IMG/VR virus record: IMGVR_UViG_3300025769_001036
Coordinates: 1 to 20,992 of that record
DNA: 20,992 nucleotides
Direction: 5' to 3' (one strand)
From: a virus
Shown here one piece after another: positions 12,849 to 20,298 of the stretch (positions are counted from its first letter, which is position 1; the number at the start of each line of letters is the position of its first letter). Made by a program: the position numbers and the translations under genes. The notes beneath the pieces were generated by a model that saw only the letters and a list, made by a program, of their open reading frames with translations, was not told the origin of the DNA and made no database searches.

Positions 12849-13519
12849 TAGTCTGTGATAACCTCCATTAATTCAAAGTCGCCACTAAATTGCACTCTAT
12901 CGTGTGGCACTATACTGTATGTGGGCATCGATAATGCTTTGACTTGAAAGTTTACAGCATTACCTACTCTTAACCCACCGGTTGTTATGCTGGTTCCTGT
13001 TTGTGTTAGCACACCTCTATGCACAGGTATAGTCAAGTCTGAACTAGGACTAAATGTTACATCTGATGTTACCTGATAAGGGTATCTGTAAGTGCTTGTG
13101 TTGCCCAGTGGCTGTATGTAATCTCCTGCTTTGAACAATATACCACTTGGCGATCCTGTTACGCCTGTGGTGTCTATGTGAATGTTAGCACCATCTGTTC
13201 CTGTGCCTGTTGTGCAAACTATCTGGTCCAAATTTGCCTGTGTTAAATCACCTTGATATGCTGTGACATAATTCATACCAGTATTATTGTTTAGACTTAT
13301 ATTGGCTTCATTGATTACATCCATAGTGTCTAAACTTTCTAATAAACTTCTGTTGGTGCTGTAAGTTAGTCCGGCGTGCATACCCACAGTAAATTGGTAT
13401 ACTCCTACACCTCTGTCTGCTGTTTTGATATGTCCACTTCTACTCACACTACTTGCGGCTACTTTACGTTTGTTTACTGTGACAAACGTTGCGTTATCTA
13501 TAATTGTTTGTATACTCAT
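12848..13519 (-). CDS. Distal / minor tail protein, lambda gpM-like position
   Basis: This 223-residue protein follows the tape measure directly. It is beta-rich, with a central DITQ-like segment (GDLTQANLDQIV, GDYIQPLGN) and a C-terminal part (GLRVGNAVNFQVKALSMPTY, ending VQFSGDFELMEVITD). The closing 'V.F.V..L.MP......R..FSG.FEL.E' is a pattern seen in phage minor tail proteins of this position. Order TMP, this gene, gpL-like, slot, gpJ-like fits lambda H-M-L-K-J. It would join the tail tube end to the tip. AAGGAGG precedes ATG 13517-13519, which overlaps the tape measure stop by one base. Confidence 0.65.
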   Translation of the reverse strand: MSIQTIIDNATFVTVNKRKVAASSVSRSGHIKTADRGVGVYQFTVGMHAGLTYSTNRSLLESLDTMDVINEANISLNNNTGMNYVTAYQGDLTQANLDQIVCTTGTGTDGANIHIDTTGVTGSPSGILFKAGDYIQPLGNTSTYRYPYQVTSDVTFSPSSDLTIPVHRGVLTQTGTSITTGGLRVGNAVNFQVKALSMPTYSIVPHDRVQFSGDFELMEVITD

Positions 13520-15654
13520 TATTGAGGTGTCCTCCTTGCGCCTGCTCTACTCACGTTGTATATAAATTCTGGATCTTGTGCTACCAGTTGTTTGAAACTG
13601 GCGGCATCCACGGCGTTTATGTTGTAATTTACGGTTGTGCCACCCATTGCTTGTCCGTTTGGAATAACGTGACCACTTTGACTGCCCATTCTAAGCAACT
13701 CAGGTCCATCTTCCCCAACCACGTATGTTCCGCCAGCACTTACTGGTCCACCATTACGTCTTCCTGGAATAAATGATCCGCCCGTAGCAAATGATCCTTG
13801 TATACCAAATGCACCAAATATACTTGTTAATATTGGTTGTATAACTTGCAAACGTATAATGTCTGCAATTATTTGAGTTACCATAGTTTTAAAGAAGTTT
13901 TTAAAGGCGTCTCCTGCCTTTTGTCCTTCTAAGAATGCTGTTGCCAAGTCTTCACTTAAGGATTTTTGTGCTGTGCCTAATGTGTCAATAAAATTGTTTA
14001 AGCCTTCATTTTGACCGAACAATTCATCCAGTTCACGTTTTGTGTTTATGTAAGTATCTATACCTATTTCGCCTTGTTCGAATATTGAATTCAAACTCAA
14101 CATAAATGCTTTAAATTCTTCTGGATTTGTGCCTTTGCTAAGATCCATTGCATCTTTGAGTTTCTCAAATGCTGTTCTAGTGTCTTCTATGGTGTCCGAG
14201 GCTGCCTTAGGTATTTTGGTAGCATCTGTAATGGCTTCGCCTGTTTTTTTAGCACGTTTAATTTGTTCAGCATCCATAGTTACACTATCAAAGAATTTTT
14301 TAGCCGCCTCTGCTTTGTCAAAATCTATAATACCATCTAGACTTTCACCTATACTGACACCTAGACTTTTTAAAGCATTACCTATAGCCGCATACGCACC
14401 ATCTAACAATCCGCCCAGTGTAACAATTTCGACAAAGGCGTTTTTTGCGGCTTCTAATACATCAAGTAAATATGCACCGCCGATCACAGCATTCTGAAAT
14501 CCTTCTACAACATTTTTACCTATAGTTTTTGCTGTTGCATATGCGGCATCTCCACTCTCGTCAAATACTGAAACTAGTTCTCTTAATGTTGCTGTAAAGA
14601 ATGGCAATGTTTCTTCACCCATTGCCGCCTGAAATAATGTTATTCTGTCGCCTGCTTGACTTACAGCACCTGTAAACGTTTGACTTAAGGTTTGTGCGGC
14701 ACCTTTTATGGACTCACCATATTCTTCCAATTTCTTTCTGGTTTCGTCAATGCTGTAACTTACACCTGCTTGGAATCCTGCCGCGGATAAAACACCTCTT
14801 TCTCTAAATATATCTGCCGCACCAGCACCTGCACTAAAGGCTCTTTGCAACGAACTTGCGGCTTCTGTAAATCCAATACCAAATTGGGCACTGATATCTG
14901 CGGCTAAATTAATATTTTTTCTTAAACCACCTAGGTCATCTGATATGGTGGACAACACAGGCGCCGATCCGGCTAGTTCATCAAAAGCAATGGGTAATTT
15001 AGTTGCTTCGTCTTTTACCAAACTTAAAGCATACGCACCTGCTTCTGCACTACCTGTAATGTTTGTTAATGTTGTTTCGATATCTTGGAATCTTGCGGCT
15101 GTTGATATACTGCCGGCTAACTGTCTAAAACCTAATGTTATACCTGCTACAGCACCGGCTACTATCGCGGCAATACCGGCAAATTTAAGTAATCTAGCAC
15201 CGCCTTTAGCAAACCCTTGATTAGCCTTTGTTTGACCTTTTTCTAATTCAATTTGTTCTTGAGTTAGGTTTTTTGCGGCTGTGGATACTTTTCGTTGAAC
15301 ATTATATAACTCTCTTCCCTTTTTTACATTATCTTTTGTTTCAATTGTGCCTTCAATTAACGAATCTCTAAGTCTTTTAAATTGGTTTGCGGTTTTTTGG
15401 ACTTGGTCAACTAAATTTCTGCTTAACCTAACTTGTGCACCTTGTTGACCTGTTGTAGCAACTGTTGCCGCACCAACAGCCGCAATGGCTGTTGTAAGTC
15501 CACCCATACCTTGTTGGCCACTTAATCCTCTGGCACTACCGCCGGTTTGCTTTAGATTACGTTGTAATTTGTCTAGATTTCTGTTAGCACGTTTAATACC
15601 ACTAACAAAATCTCTATCATTCAGTTTGAGTGTTACTTCTATTTTCTTAGCCAT
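13519..15654 (-). CDS. Tape measure protein
   Basis: This 711-residue protein sets tail length. Its N-terminus (KIEVTLKLNDRDFVSGIKRA then NRNLDKLQRNLK) is a typical tape measure start, followed by an Ala/Gly-rich helical stretch, a hydrophobic segment (about 157-175, GIAAIVAGAVAGITLGF), long helices, and a C-terminus with GGSFIPGRRNGGPVSAGGTY and VVGEDGPELLRMG, a hallmark of these proteins. At about 0.15 nm per residue the tail would be near 105 nm, an inference. It lies after the chaperone genes and the gp10-like gene and overlaps the latter by one base. AGAAGG precedes the start. No peptidase or lysozyme domain is evident. Confidence 0.9.
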   Translation of the reverse strand: MAKKIEVTLKLNDRDFVSGIKRANRNLDKLQRNLKQTGGSARGLSGQQGMGGLTTAIAAVGAATVATTGQQGAQVRLSRNLVDQVQKTANQFKRLRDSLIEGTIETKDNVKKGRELYNVQRKVSTAAKNLTQEQIELEKGQTKANQGFAKGGARLLKFAGIAAIVAGAVAGITLGFRQLAGSISTAARFQDIETTLTNITGSAEAGAYALSLVKDEATKLPIAFDELAGSAPVLSTISDDLGGLRKNINLAADISAQFGIGFTEAASSLQRAFSAGAGAADIFRERGVLSAAGFQAGVSYSIDETRKKLEEYGESIKGAAQTLSQTFTGAVSQAGDRITLFQAAMGEETLPFFTATLRELVSVFDESGDAAYATAKTIGKNVVEGFQNAVIGGAYLLDVLEAAKNAFVEIVTLGGLLDGAYAAIGNALKSLGVSIGESLDGIIDFDKAEAAKKFFDSVTMDAEQIKRAKKTGEAITDATKIPKAASDTIEDTRTAFEKLKDAMDLSKGTNPEEFKAFMLSLNSIFEQGEIGIDTYINTKRELDELFGQNEGLNNFIDTLGTAQKSLSEDLATAFLEGQKAGDAFKNFFKTMVTQIIADIIRLQVIQPILTSIFGAFGIQGSFATGGSFIPGRRNGGPVSAGGTYVVGEDGPELLRMGSQSGHVIPNGQAMGGTTVNYNINAVDAASFKQLVAQDPEFIYNVSRAGARRTPQ

Positions 15655-15950
15655 TATCTTGTTAACCTTCTAATTTCTTTATCTACCAATTTGTCTATAT
15701 GATCGATAGTAGGTTCTGTGAAACCTTTGGGTGCTTGTTGACTCCACCCTTCGTCTAATCTTCCGGCATAAGGATAACCACTTTTTATAGTGTCGCCTCT
15801 TAACACAGTTTTATTTCTAGCATTACCACTTCTAATGGGTGTTTCTTTTTTAAGAAACTTGTATGCTGGTTTTATAACGTCGCGAGGTAAGTCTTCTAGG
15901 TCTTCGAACATTTTTCTTACTTCTTTCATTGATGTTGTTAGTGTTATCAT
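15654..15950 (-). CDS. HK97-gp10-like tail morphogenesis protein
   Basis: This 98-residue protein has helical N-terminal residues (MKEVRKMFEDLEDLPRDVIK) followed by ETPIRSGNARNKT, then YPYAGRLDEGWSQQAPKGF. The pattern 'TP..SGN.R....... YPYA..L..G.......GF' matches the HK97 gp10 / minor tail Z type family, which acts in neck and tail completion. Such genes usually lie before the tail tube gene; here it lies between the chaperone pair and the tape measure, which is a shifted position. It overlaps the gpT-like frame by four bases (ATGA) and has only a weak SD, so translation is probably coupled to it. Confidence 0.7.
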   Translation of the reverse strand: MITLTTSMKEVRKMFEDLEDLPRDVIKPAYKFLKKETPIRSGNARNKTVLRGDTIKSGYPYAGRLDEGWSQQAPKGFTEPTIDHIDKLVDKEIRRLTR

Positions 15951-16213
15951 TTTTTACCGTAATATTTTTCTTTTAAACTTTCTAGTTTGTCTTTGCCAAC
16001 TTCTCTGGTCAGCATATCTTGACTTAGTTGTTGTTTGTTTGCTTTGGCATTTTGAATAATTTCATAATTTACCGCAACATCAAATATCATCAAATCAAGT
16101 GTATCGCCGGTTTCTAACAATGTGCTGGGCAAAACACCGTAACGTTTTGCAACACTATCTAACATCAATAACAGATTGGTTTCAGAACTCTCATCAATTG
16201 GATGAGATGTTAC
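15947..16213 (-). CDS. gpT-like second part of tail assembly chaperone (reached by -1 frameshift)
   Basis: This frame is open from the slippery site at 16213-16219 down to TGA 15947 and adds 88 residues to the gpG-like protein, giving a 186-residue gpGT-like fusion. The new part starts VTSHPIDESSETNLLLMLDS and continues VAKRYGVLPSTLLETGDTLD. The 'RYG.LPS.LL..D...L.I.D' pattern is typical of second-frame chaperone parts that bind the tail tube protein. A separate start is possible (TTG 16168 or ATG 16165), but no SD precedes it, and the in-frame opening right after the heptamer favours the fusion. It precedes the gp10-like gene and the tape measure, as in lambda. Confidence 0.8.
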   Translation of the reverse strand, partial: VTSHPIDESSETNLLLMLDSVAKRYGVLPSTLLETGDTLDLMIFDVAVNYEIIQNAKANKQQLSQDMLTREVGKDKLESLKEKYYGKK

Positions 16214-16219
16214 TTTCCC
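16189..16219 (-). promoter_or_regulatory. Lambda-type -1 frameshift signal
   Basis: The minus strand carries GGGAAAG (16219-16213), phased as G GGA AAG right before the TAA of the gpG-like gene. This is the same heptamer used in lambda G-T. Five bases later a perfect 7-bp stem (TCTCATC/GATGAGA, 5-base loop, 16207-16189) follows, the usual stimulator. Confidence 0.85.
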
Positions 16220-16506
16220 AGATTGTCACCAATTAATTTCATTGCTTCAGTCATTACATCAACAGGAAGAACGTGGTCATCACTCATAACTGGTGTGCCA
16301 TCTTCTTTGAGTATAATTTGTGTAAGTAATGTAAAGTAAGTTTCCATATCATCAGTGCTGGCGTTTGCCATTTTACTGAATACATCTAATGGTTGTCTGT
16401 CATACATATAAAATTCTAATTCTTCACCATACTTTTTCACTATGGCTTCATCATTTATTGTTAATTTTATAAGTTTGGGTTTTATTGCTAGGTCGGCTAG
16501 TTTCAT
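16210..16506 (-). CDS. gpG-like tail assembly chaperone
   Basis: This 98-residue protein precedes the tape measure, where siphoviruses have their two-part tail chaperone. It reads MKLADLAIKPKLIKLTINDE, then AIVKKYGEELEFYMYDRQPL and ending MTEAMKLIGDNLGK, with the EFYMYDRQPL-type strand common in these proteins. It would coat the tape measure and recruit tail tube subunits, and it is expected in larger amounts than the frameshifted gpGT form. Its ATG overlaps the stop of the 61-codon gene upstream (ATGA), suggesting coupling; GAGG is about 12 bases away. The last codons, G-K-stop, lie on the slippery heptamer at 16213-16219. Confidence 0.85.
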   Translation of the reverse strand: MKLADLAIKPKLIKLTINDEAIVKKYGEELEFYMYDRQPLDVFSKMANASTDDMETYFTLLTQIILKEDGTPVMSDDHVLPVDVMTEAMKLIGDNLGK

Positions 16507-16688
16507 ATCTCTGTTTCCTCTATATCTCTATTTTTTATATTGTGTAAGGCACTTAAACAAAATGCCATACGTTTGTGTGCTTTGGCTATATCAGCCTCTG
16601 CACAATTAAGTTCATTCTTTGCTTTTGCTATCTCCATCTCCATACTCTTCAGTATGTCCTTGATGGTGTGATTGTTCCATATCTGCAT
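16503..16688 (-). CDS. Small hypothetical protein overlapping its upstream neighbour
   Basis: This 61-residue helical protein (KAKNELNCAEADIAKAHKRM) starts at ATG 16686-16688 behind GAGGT eight bases away, so its first 77 bases lie inside the gene at 16612-16872 in another frame. A later ATG at 16643 would shorten the overlap to 32 bases but has only a distant AAGGA. It ends in an ATGA overlap with the gpG-like gene. The sequence resembles a short coiled coil. No family recognised; possible third small tail-assembly factor. Confidence 0.6.
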   Translation of the reverse strand: MQIWNNHTIKDILKSMEMEIAKAKNELNCAEADIAKAHKRMAFCLSALHNIKNRDIEETEI

Positions 16689-16872
16689 AACTATTTACCT
16701 CTTTTTTAGGTTTGTGTTCTTTCTTCTCTTTGGCATCTGGTAATTTGATACCGTGCATATCTGCATATTGTTCTAATGGGTATGATCCTTCTTTCATACG
16801 AACCATTCTGTCTTTGGGTCCACAGTATTTTCCGTCTTTGTCATACCATCTTAAAATTTTTGCTACTTTCAT
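16612..16872 (-). CDS. Hypothetical protein after the tail tube gene
   Basis: This 86-residue protein begins MKVAKILRWYDKDGKYCGPK (ATG 16870-16872, with GAGAG six bases away). I chose this start over an upstream TTG at 16896 because that one lies inside the hairpin at 16895-16919 and has no SD. The N-terminal half has a K-Y-C-G-P-K-D-R turn and aromatic residues; the C-terminal 35 residues are very rich in Lys, Glu, His, Asp and Ser and are probably disordered. It sits between the tube protein and the chaperone genes. No family recognised. Its location suggests a role in tail assembly, an inference. Confidence 0.65.
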   Translation of the reverse strand: MKVAKILRWYDKDGKYCGPKDRMVRMKEGSYPLEQYADMHGIKLPDAKEKKEHKPKKEVNSYADMEQSHHQGHTEEYGDGDSKSKE

Positions 16873-16894
16873 AAGTTCTCTCTTTATAAAGTGC

Positions 16895-16919
16895 AACTCC
16901 CCCGCAGAAGGGGGGAGTT
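16895..16919 (-). terminator. GC-rich hairpin after tail tube gene
   Basis: A perfect 9-bp stem AACTCCCCC/GGGGGAGTT with a 7-base loop, the strongest GC hairpin in the window. On the minus strand it is followed by GCACTTTATAAAG, not a T run, so it is likely a partial attenuator or an mRNA-end stabiliser rather than a full terminator. Confidence 0.55.
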
Positions 16920-16923
16920 ACTA

Positions 16924-16940
16924 AGTCTAAATGTTAGACT
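16924..16940 (-). other. Second hairpin covering the tail tube stop codon
   Basis: AGTCTAA and TTAGACT form a 7-bp stem with a 3-base loop; the tube gene's TAA (16934-16936) is inside it. It directly precedes the GC-rich hairpin at 16895-16919. Confidence 0.5.
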
Positions 16941-17413
16941 GTATCTTTTGTAAGTTCACCGTTTACAATTATTGTTCCCGGGGAAAGCCAGACTGCTTGG
17001 TCAATTGATGCTGTTGGCGCCAATCCTCCAATAAATCCTTTACCCTTGATGTAGTTGTCTGTGCTTGTATCACCTTCAAATGCAACACTGAAGAAAATTT
17101 CAGTCTTGTTAATTGAAGTAGTCAATAGTCCTAGTTCTGCTACACTATTAGTTGTAAGTGCGGCGTTACCAAAGAATACATCGTCATCTACTAACATATT
17201 GAATGAAATTTCATTCTCATTTGTAGTTGTGAATGCACTACTTGAACCACTATCTAGGGTGCTGTATCTGACTGTGCCGGGTGCGGCTGAGACAGTTACA
17301 TCTTGGACTAATGGGACAACCAAACCGCCAACGGCTGCTGGAGCCGCCAATACTTCTGTGTTACCCAAGGTCAATATTGCTTGTGAACCTGCTGTTACGT
17401 TAATTACGCTCAT
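16934..17413 (-). CDS. Major tail (tube) protein
   Basis: This 159-residue protein lies after the tail terminator and before the chaperones, the place of the tube protein in siphoviruses. It is rich in beta-forming and small residues (SVINVTAGSQAILTLGNTEV; GGLVVPLVQDVTVSAAPG; NEISFNMLVDDDVFFGNAAL) and closes PGTIIVNGELTKDTV, with a 'G.I..L....S.....VWLSPGTI..NGEL' look common among tube proteins. Subunits form stacked hexamers along the tail and so are needed in many copies. An SD (AGGAGA) precedes ATG 17411-17413. Two hairpins follow its stop, which fits raising its expression over that of downstream genes. Confidence 0.7.
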   Translation of the reverse strand: MSVINVTAGSQAILTLGNTEVLAAPAAVGGLVVPLVQDVTVSAAPGTVRYSTLDSGSSSAFTTTNENEISFNMLVDDDVFFGNAALTTNSVAELGLLTTSINKTEIFFSVAFEGDTSTDNYIKGKGFIGGLAPTASIDQAVWLSPGTIIVNGELTKDTV

Positions 17414-17428
17414 TGGTTATCTCCTATT

Positions 17429-17827
17429 TTATATTGCAATGAATCTATACTCGAAAGTATAGACGATTTTGTCATCGACAAAATCTGTTGTTAAATCAAC
17501 TTCACGAATAAATTGATTATTATCCGTTAGTTGTGTCCTTTCGGACTGTATCAAATTAATGATACTTGCGATGTCTGTAAGACTATTTTTAGCATCTACA
17601 CATAGATAAGCATTGATGACAGTTTCAGTTTGACTAACATCTCCTCGATCCAATGTGTTGTATACTTCTGTGATGTCAACTTGTTGTTCGTCTAGATACA
17701 CTTTCTTCATATTTTTTTGATATAAAGGTATATCTCCACTAACAAACGGTAGTTCTGTGCTAACACTTACACTACTGCCTGCTAATCTAGTGGTCAAACC
17801 AGTAATTAAATCATCACGTATTGCCAT
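17429..17827 (-). CDS. Tail terminator / completion protein
   Basis: This 132-residue protein is close in size to lambda gpU (about 130 residues) and sits between the connector and the tube gene, the expected place. It reads MAIRDDLITGLTTRLAG at the start, a helix typical of tail terminators, then SVSTELPFVSGDIP and VYLDEQQVDITEVYNTLDRG, and ends with a beta segment (VDDKIVYTFEYRFIAI), 'Y.YR' being common at the end of such proteins. It would cap the tail tube and join it to the head. Its start overlaps the stop of the upstream gene by one base. Confidence 0.6.
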   Translation of the reverse strand: MAIRDDLITGLTTRLAGSSVSVSTELPFVSGDIPLYQKNMKKVYLDEQQVDITEVYNTLDRGDVSQTETVINAYLCVDAKNSLTDIASIINLIQSERTQLTDNNQFIREVDLTTDFVDDKIVYTFEYRFIAI

Positions 17828-18387
17828 TATCTAACTCTTACCACATTTGATTTGCCACGAGTCCTTCGACTTCTGCTGAATCTAATGAATTTCTCATTGT
17901 CTTCAACAGTGGCATCGCCGTCTTGTGAATACCAATCCCACATACTGGTAAGTTCTGTGAATAAATTCTCGAACTTATTTTCGTAATAAGTGATTTTCTG
18001 CACTTCTGGCGATTCTGGATTACCGAAGTCTGCTACTTTGGGTAGCAAGTATTCCTTTAATGTGTAATAACTACACATATCGGTAAAATCTGCCTTTCTA
18101 CTTTTTATGTTGTTAGGCACAAATGCTGGAATAGTTCCTGAAGTTAGACCTACACCCATATAGTTGAGATATTCTCGCCAATTTGCACTGGCACGAATCT
18201 TTTCGTTGATACGTGCTGTGCTTTTGGTTGTTAAATCCTCAATGTAGTTGTCTAGACTACCGGGTGTATCTGGCACATTAGTGAAGTCAAACTCATTTGC
18301 TTCGAATAAACGTTGATCTTTGTCTCTGACATCTAATGCTTCAGCATATGCTAAAACATTACCGCCTCCGTCTACTATAAATGCCAT
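17827..18387 (-). CDS. Head-tail connector (neck) protein
   Basis: This 186-residue protein follows the capsid gene. It has an N-terminal segment (MAFIVDGGGNVLAYAEALDV), helices including RINEKIRASANWREYLNYMG, then CSYYTLKEYLLPKVADF and a closing region with YYENKFENLFTELTSMWDWY-x-QDGDAT. The pattern 'F...Y.LKEYLLP.....' with helices and a terminal acidic WYS.DGD is in line with adaptor proteins that sit below the portal. It would bind the portal ring and the tail. It ends in a basic RSRRTRGKSNVVRVR tail. AAGGAG precedes ATG 18385-18387. The exact family is not certain. Confidence 0.6.
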   Translation of the reverse strand: MAFIVDGGGNVLAYAEALDVRDKDQRLFEANEFDFTNVPDTPGSLDNYIEDLTTKSTARINEKIRASANWREYLNYMGVGLTSGTIPAFVPNNIKSRKADFTDMCSYYTLKEYLLPKVADFGNPESPEVQKITYYENKFENLFTELTSMWDWYSQDGDATVEDNEKFIRFSRSRRTRGKSNVVRVR

Positions 18388-18408
18388 AATATACTCCTTA
18401 CTTCCTGC

Positions 18409-19377
18409 TTAACTTAATGCAATACCTGTAGGGATATTGTTAGAACGTGCAAATCTTAAACCTATTGCTTGAGTAATCAAACTCTGTAGCAATGCGTCGT
18501 TTGCCAAGTCCTGTGCAACTGATCCAATTGAACCACTACTTGCACCAATACCGTTTAGTTCTTTTGCAAGATCTAATTCTTGTGCTGGTGAAATAACTGC
18601 ATAATAGAATCCAGTTAAATCAGTAGGGGCATTAACACCTCTTAGGTTTGCAACTGAAGTTGAGAAATGGTCTAGAGTGGCTACGTTAGCACCTCCACCA
18701 ATTCCACTTTGTGAAGCAACTGCTCTAATGAACTGTCCACTTGCACCGTTTTGTCCAATTTGAGCAAAACCGTTTCTTACTGTTGCAACCATATCGTGGT
18801 TGTCATTTTGGATGTCGTTAAACATTTTTACTGTTGGTTCTCTTTTTACAGCATAACCAAGTGCTTCTGGTGACATAACTACTGCAATGTCACAAGTTCC
18901 TGACATCTGACCTGCTAGTTTACCATCGTTAGTTACGTTGATTACGCCTAAGTTTGCTAAGGCAGAACCTGAACCACTTAATGCAATGTTGAAACCTGAT
19001 TGGTCTGTTGCTTGTGCAATACTTCTAGAAAGTCTAGTTAATACTGCGTTTCTTACCACATCAAAACCACCATCTTCTAGTGATTCTTCTGAGATTGTTG
19101 TTCCTGCTGACTTTTTGCTTACTGATAAACTTACTGAATCTGTTTCGAAATTAAATCCGTTGTTGATTAAGTCTGTGTTTTCACCAAGTGCAACGTTTCC
19201 TGCAGGCCAGGCGTTGGTTCTAGGAATCTTCATCGTGTTACCGACGGCTCCTGTTAAATTATAGTTATTAACGATTAACTGAGGGTTAGGTAATAAAACC
19301 GCATTATCATAATATGCGATCAAATCTGCAACCACGTCAGAATAAAGGTCGTTAATGTTACTGCTTTGTGTTGGCAT
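18409..19377 (-). CDS. Major capsid protein
   Basis: This 322-residue protein lies directly after the scaffold gene, the standard position. It starts MPTQSSNINDLYSDVVADLI, has an N-arm with GNTMKIPRTNAWPAG and SVSLSVSKKSAGTTISEESL, a P-domain-like helix (VVRNAVLTRLSRSIAQATDQ), then DIAVVMSPEALGYAVKREPT and a late helix ending IGLRFARSNNIPTGIALS. This order (arm, long helix, beta segments) fits the HK97 fold, and the size is usual. The N-terminus has no long propeptide. AAAGGAGAAAAATA precedes the ATG, a strong SD suiting a highly expressed protein. No protease gene is visible in the window. Confidence 0.8.
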   Translation of the reverse strand: MPTQSSNINDLYSDVVADLIAYYDNAVLLPNPQLIVNNYNLTGAVGNTMKIPRTNAWPAGNVALGENTDLINNGFNFETDSVSLSVSKKSAGTTISEESLEDGGFDVVRNAVLTRLSRSIAQATDQSGFNIALSGSGSALANLGVINVTNDGKLAGQMSGTCDIAVVMSPEALGYAVKREPTVKMFNDIQNDNHDMVATVRNGFAQIGQNGASGQFIRAVASQSGIGGGANVATLDHFSTSVANLRGVNAPTDLTGFYYAVISPAQELDLAKELNGIGASSGSIGSVAQDLANDALLQSLITQAIGLRFARSNNIPTGIALS

Positions 19378-19409
19378 TATTTTTCTCCTTTTTTAATGAC
19401 TTGAAAGAA

Positions 19410-20252
19410 TCAGCCTCTGCCCATTCTCTCTATTTGTTTTTTTACCATTGAATCTGTGATTTGATCTCTTTTCAATGATTTGTTTGTGTCTCTAACACTG
19501 ATGTATGCGGCTCTATAAACTGGATCTGATTTAACTTTTGTTTCATCATACAGTTTATTGTTATTCGCACTCACCTTTTTGTCAGAGTCAAATGTGTCAA
19601 CGCCTTTCTTTGCAAATGGTAAACCTAACGTTTTACCAACCAATTGTATTGCTTGGTTATAGTCTGGCTTCTCTCCTGATTCATCAGTTAAGAAATCATT
19701 ACCACTTTTGATATAGAACTGTTCATTCTCAATGTGCAACATATCTCTGGCTTTCATCAAATCAACTACTGCTGATTTTTGGTCTGCATTCCAACTGCTG
19801 GGCATATTGTTTTGCAAATTGCCGATATGTTCCTTTAAAGCATAATCTGTTTTCAAACTGGCTAATTCAGCCTTAAGTTCTTCCACAGTTTGCTCTTTCT
19901 TCTTGACTGCATCTTGTAATGCTCCTACATTCAAACTACCTTCTTCTGTTGAAGTTTGTAGTTGACTTACGACTGTTTTAACTTGGTCAAAACTGTCTAC
20001 TTCTAGGTCACTTAACAATTTGCTTTCAAGGTCTCTTTGAGCATTCTTGGCAATGTTGTTTGTTTCAGTTCTAGAGTAAACTCTAACACCATCCACATAC
20101 ATTTTGCCATCTTTGTTCTCTACCTTAGGTGTTTTTGACACACTTTCAGATTTTGCATCATCTACATTTGTAGTTTCCGCGGTTTCAGTATCTGTAACTG
20201 GTTGCACATTTTCCCCTGCAATTGGGGTTCCTACTATAAGTTCCTCACTCAT
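19410..20252 (-). CDS. Capsid scaffolding protein
   Basis: This 280-residue protein has the classic layout: acidic, low-complexity N-terminus (about residues 1-45, with PVTDTETAETTNVDDAKSE), a central coiled-coil stretch (about 108-142, KKKEQTVEELKAELASLKTD), and a basic C-terminus ending DSMVKKQIERMGRG that would bind the capsid shell. Location between portal and capsid genes fits. It would guide procapsid assembly and then leave or be cut out. The start ATG 20250-20252 follows AAAGGAG. Protease activity cannot be seen. Confidence 0.75.
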   Translation of the reverse strand: MSEELIVGTPIAGENVQPVTDTETAETTNVDDAKSESVSKTPKVENKDGKMYVDGVRVYSRTETNNIAKNAQRDLESKLLSDLEVDSFDQVKTVVSQLQTSTEEGSLNVGALQDAVKKKEQTVEELKAELASLKTDYALKEHIGNLQNNMPSSWNADQKSAVVDLMKARDMLHIENEQFYIKSGNDFLTDESGEKPDYNQAIQLVGKTLGLPFAKKGVDTFDSDKKVSANNNKLYDETKVKSDPVYRAAYISVRDTNKSLKRDQITDSMVKKQIERMGRG

Positions 20253-20298
20253 ATCAATTTCTCCTTTTTATCGATGAAGTAATCGTTAATCAAAATAA

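Noticed and set aside
16612-16896. Longer form of the 86-residue protein from TTG at 16896
   Set aside because: That start lies in the GC hairpin, lacks an SD, and ATG 16872 has one.
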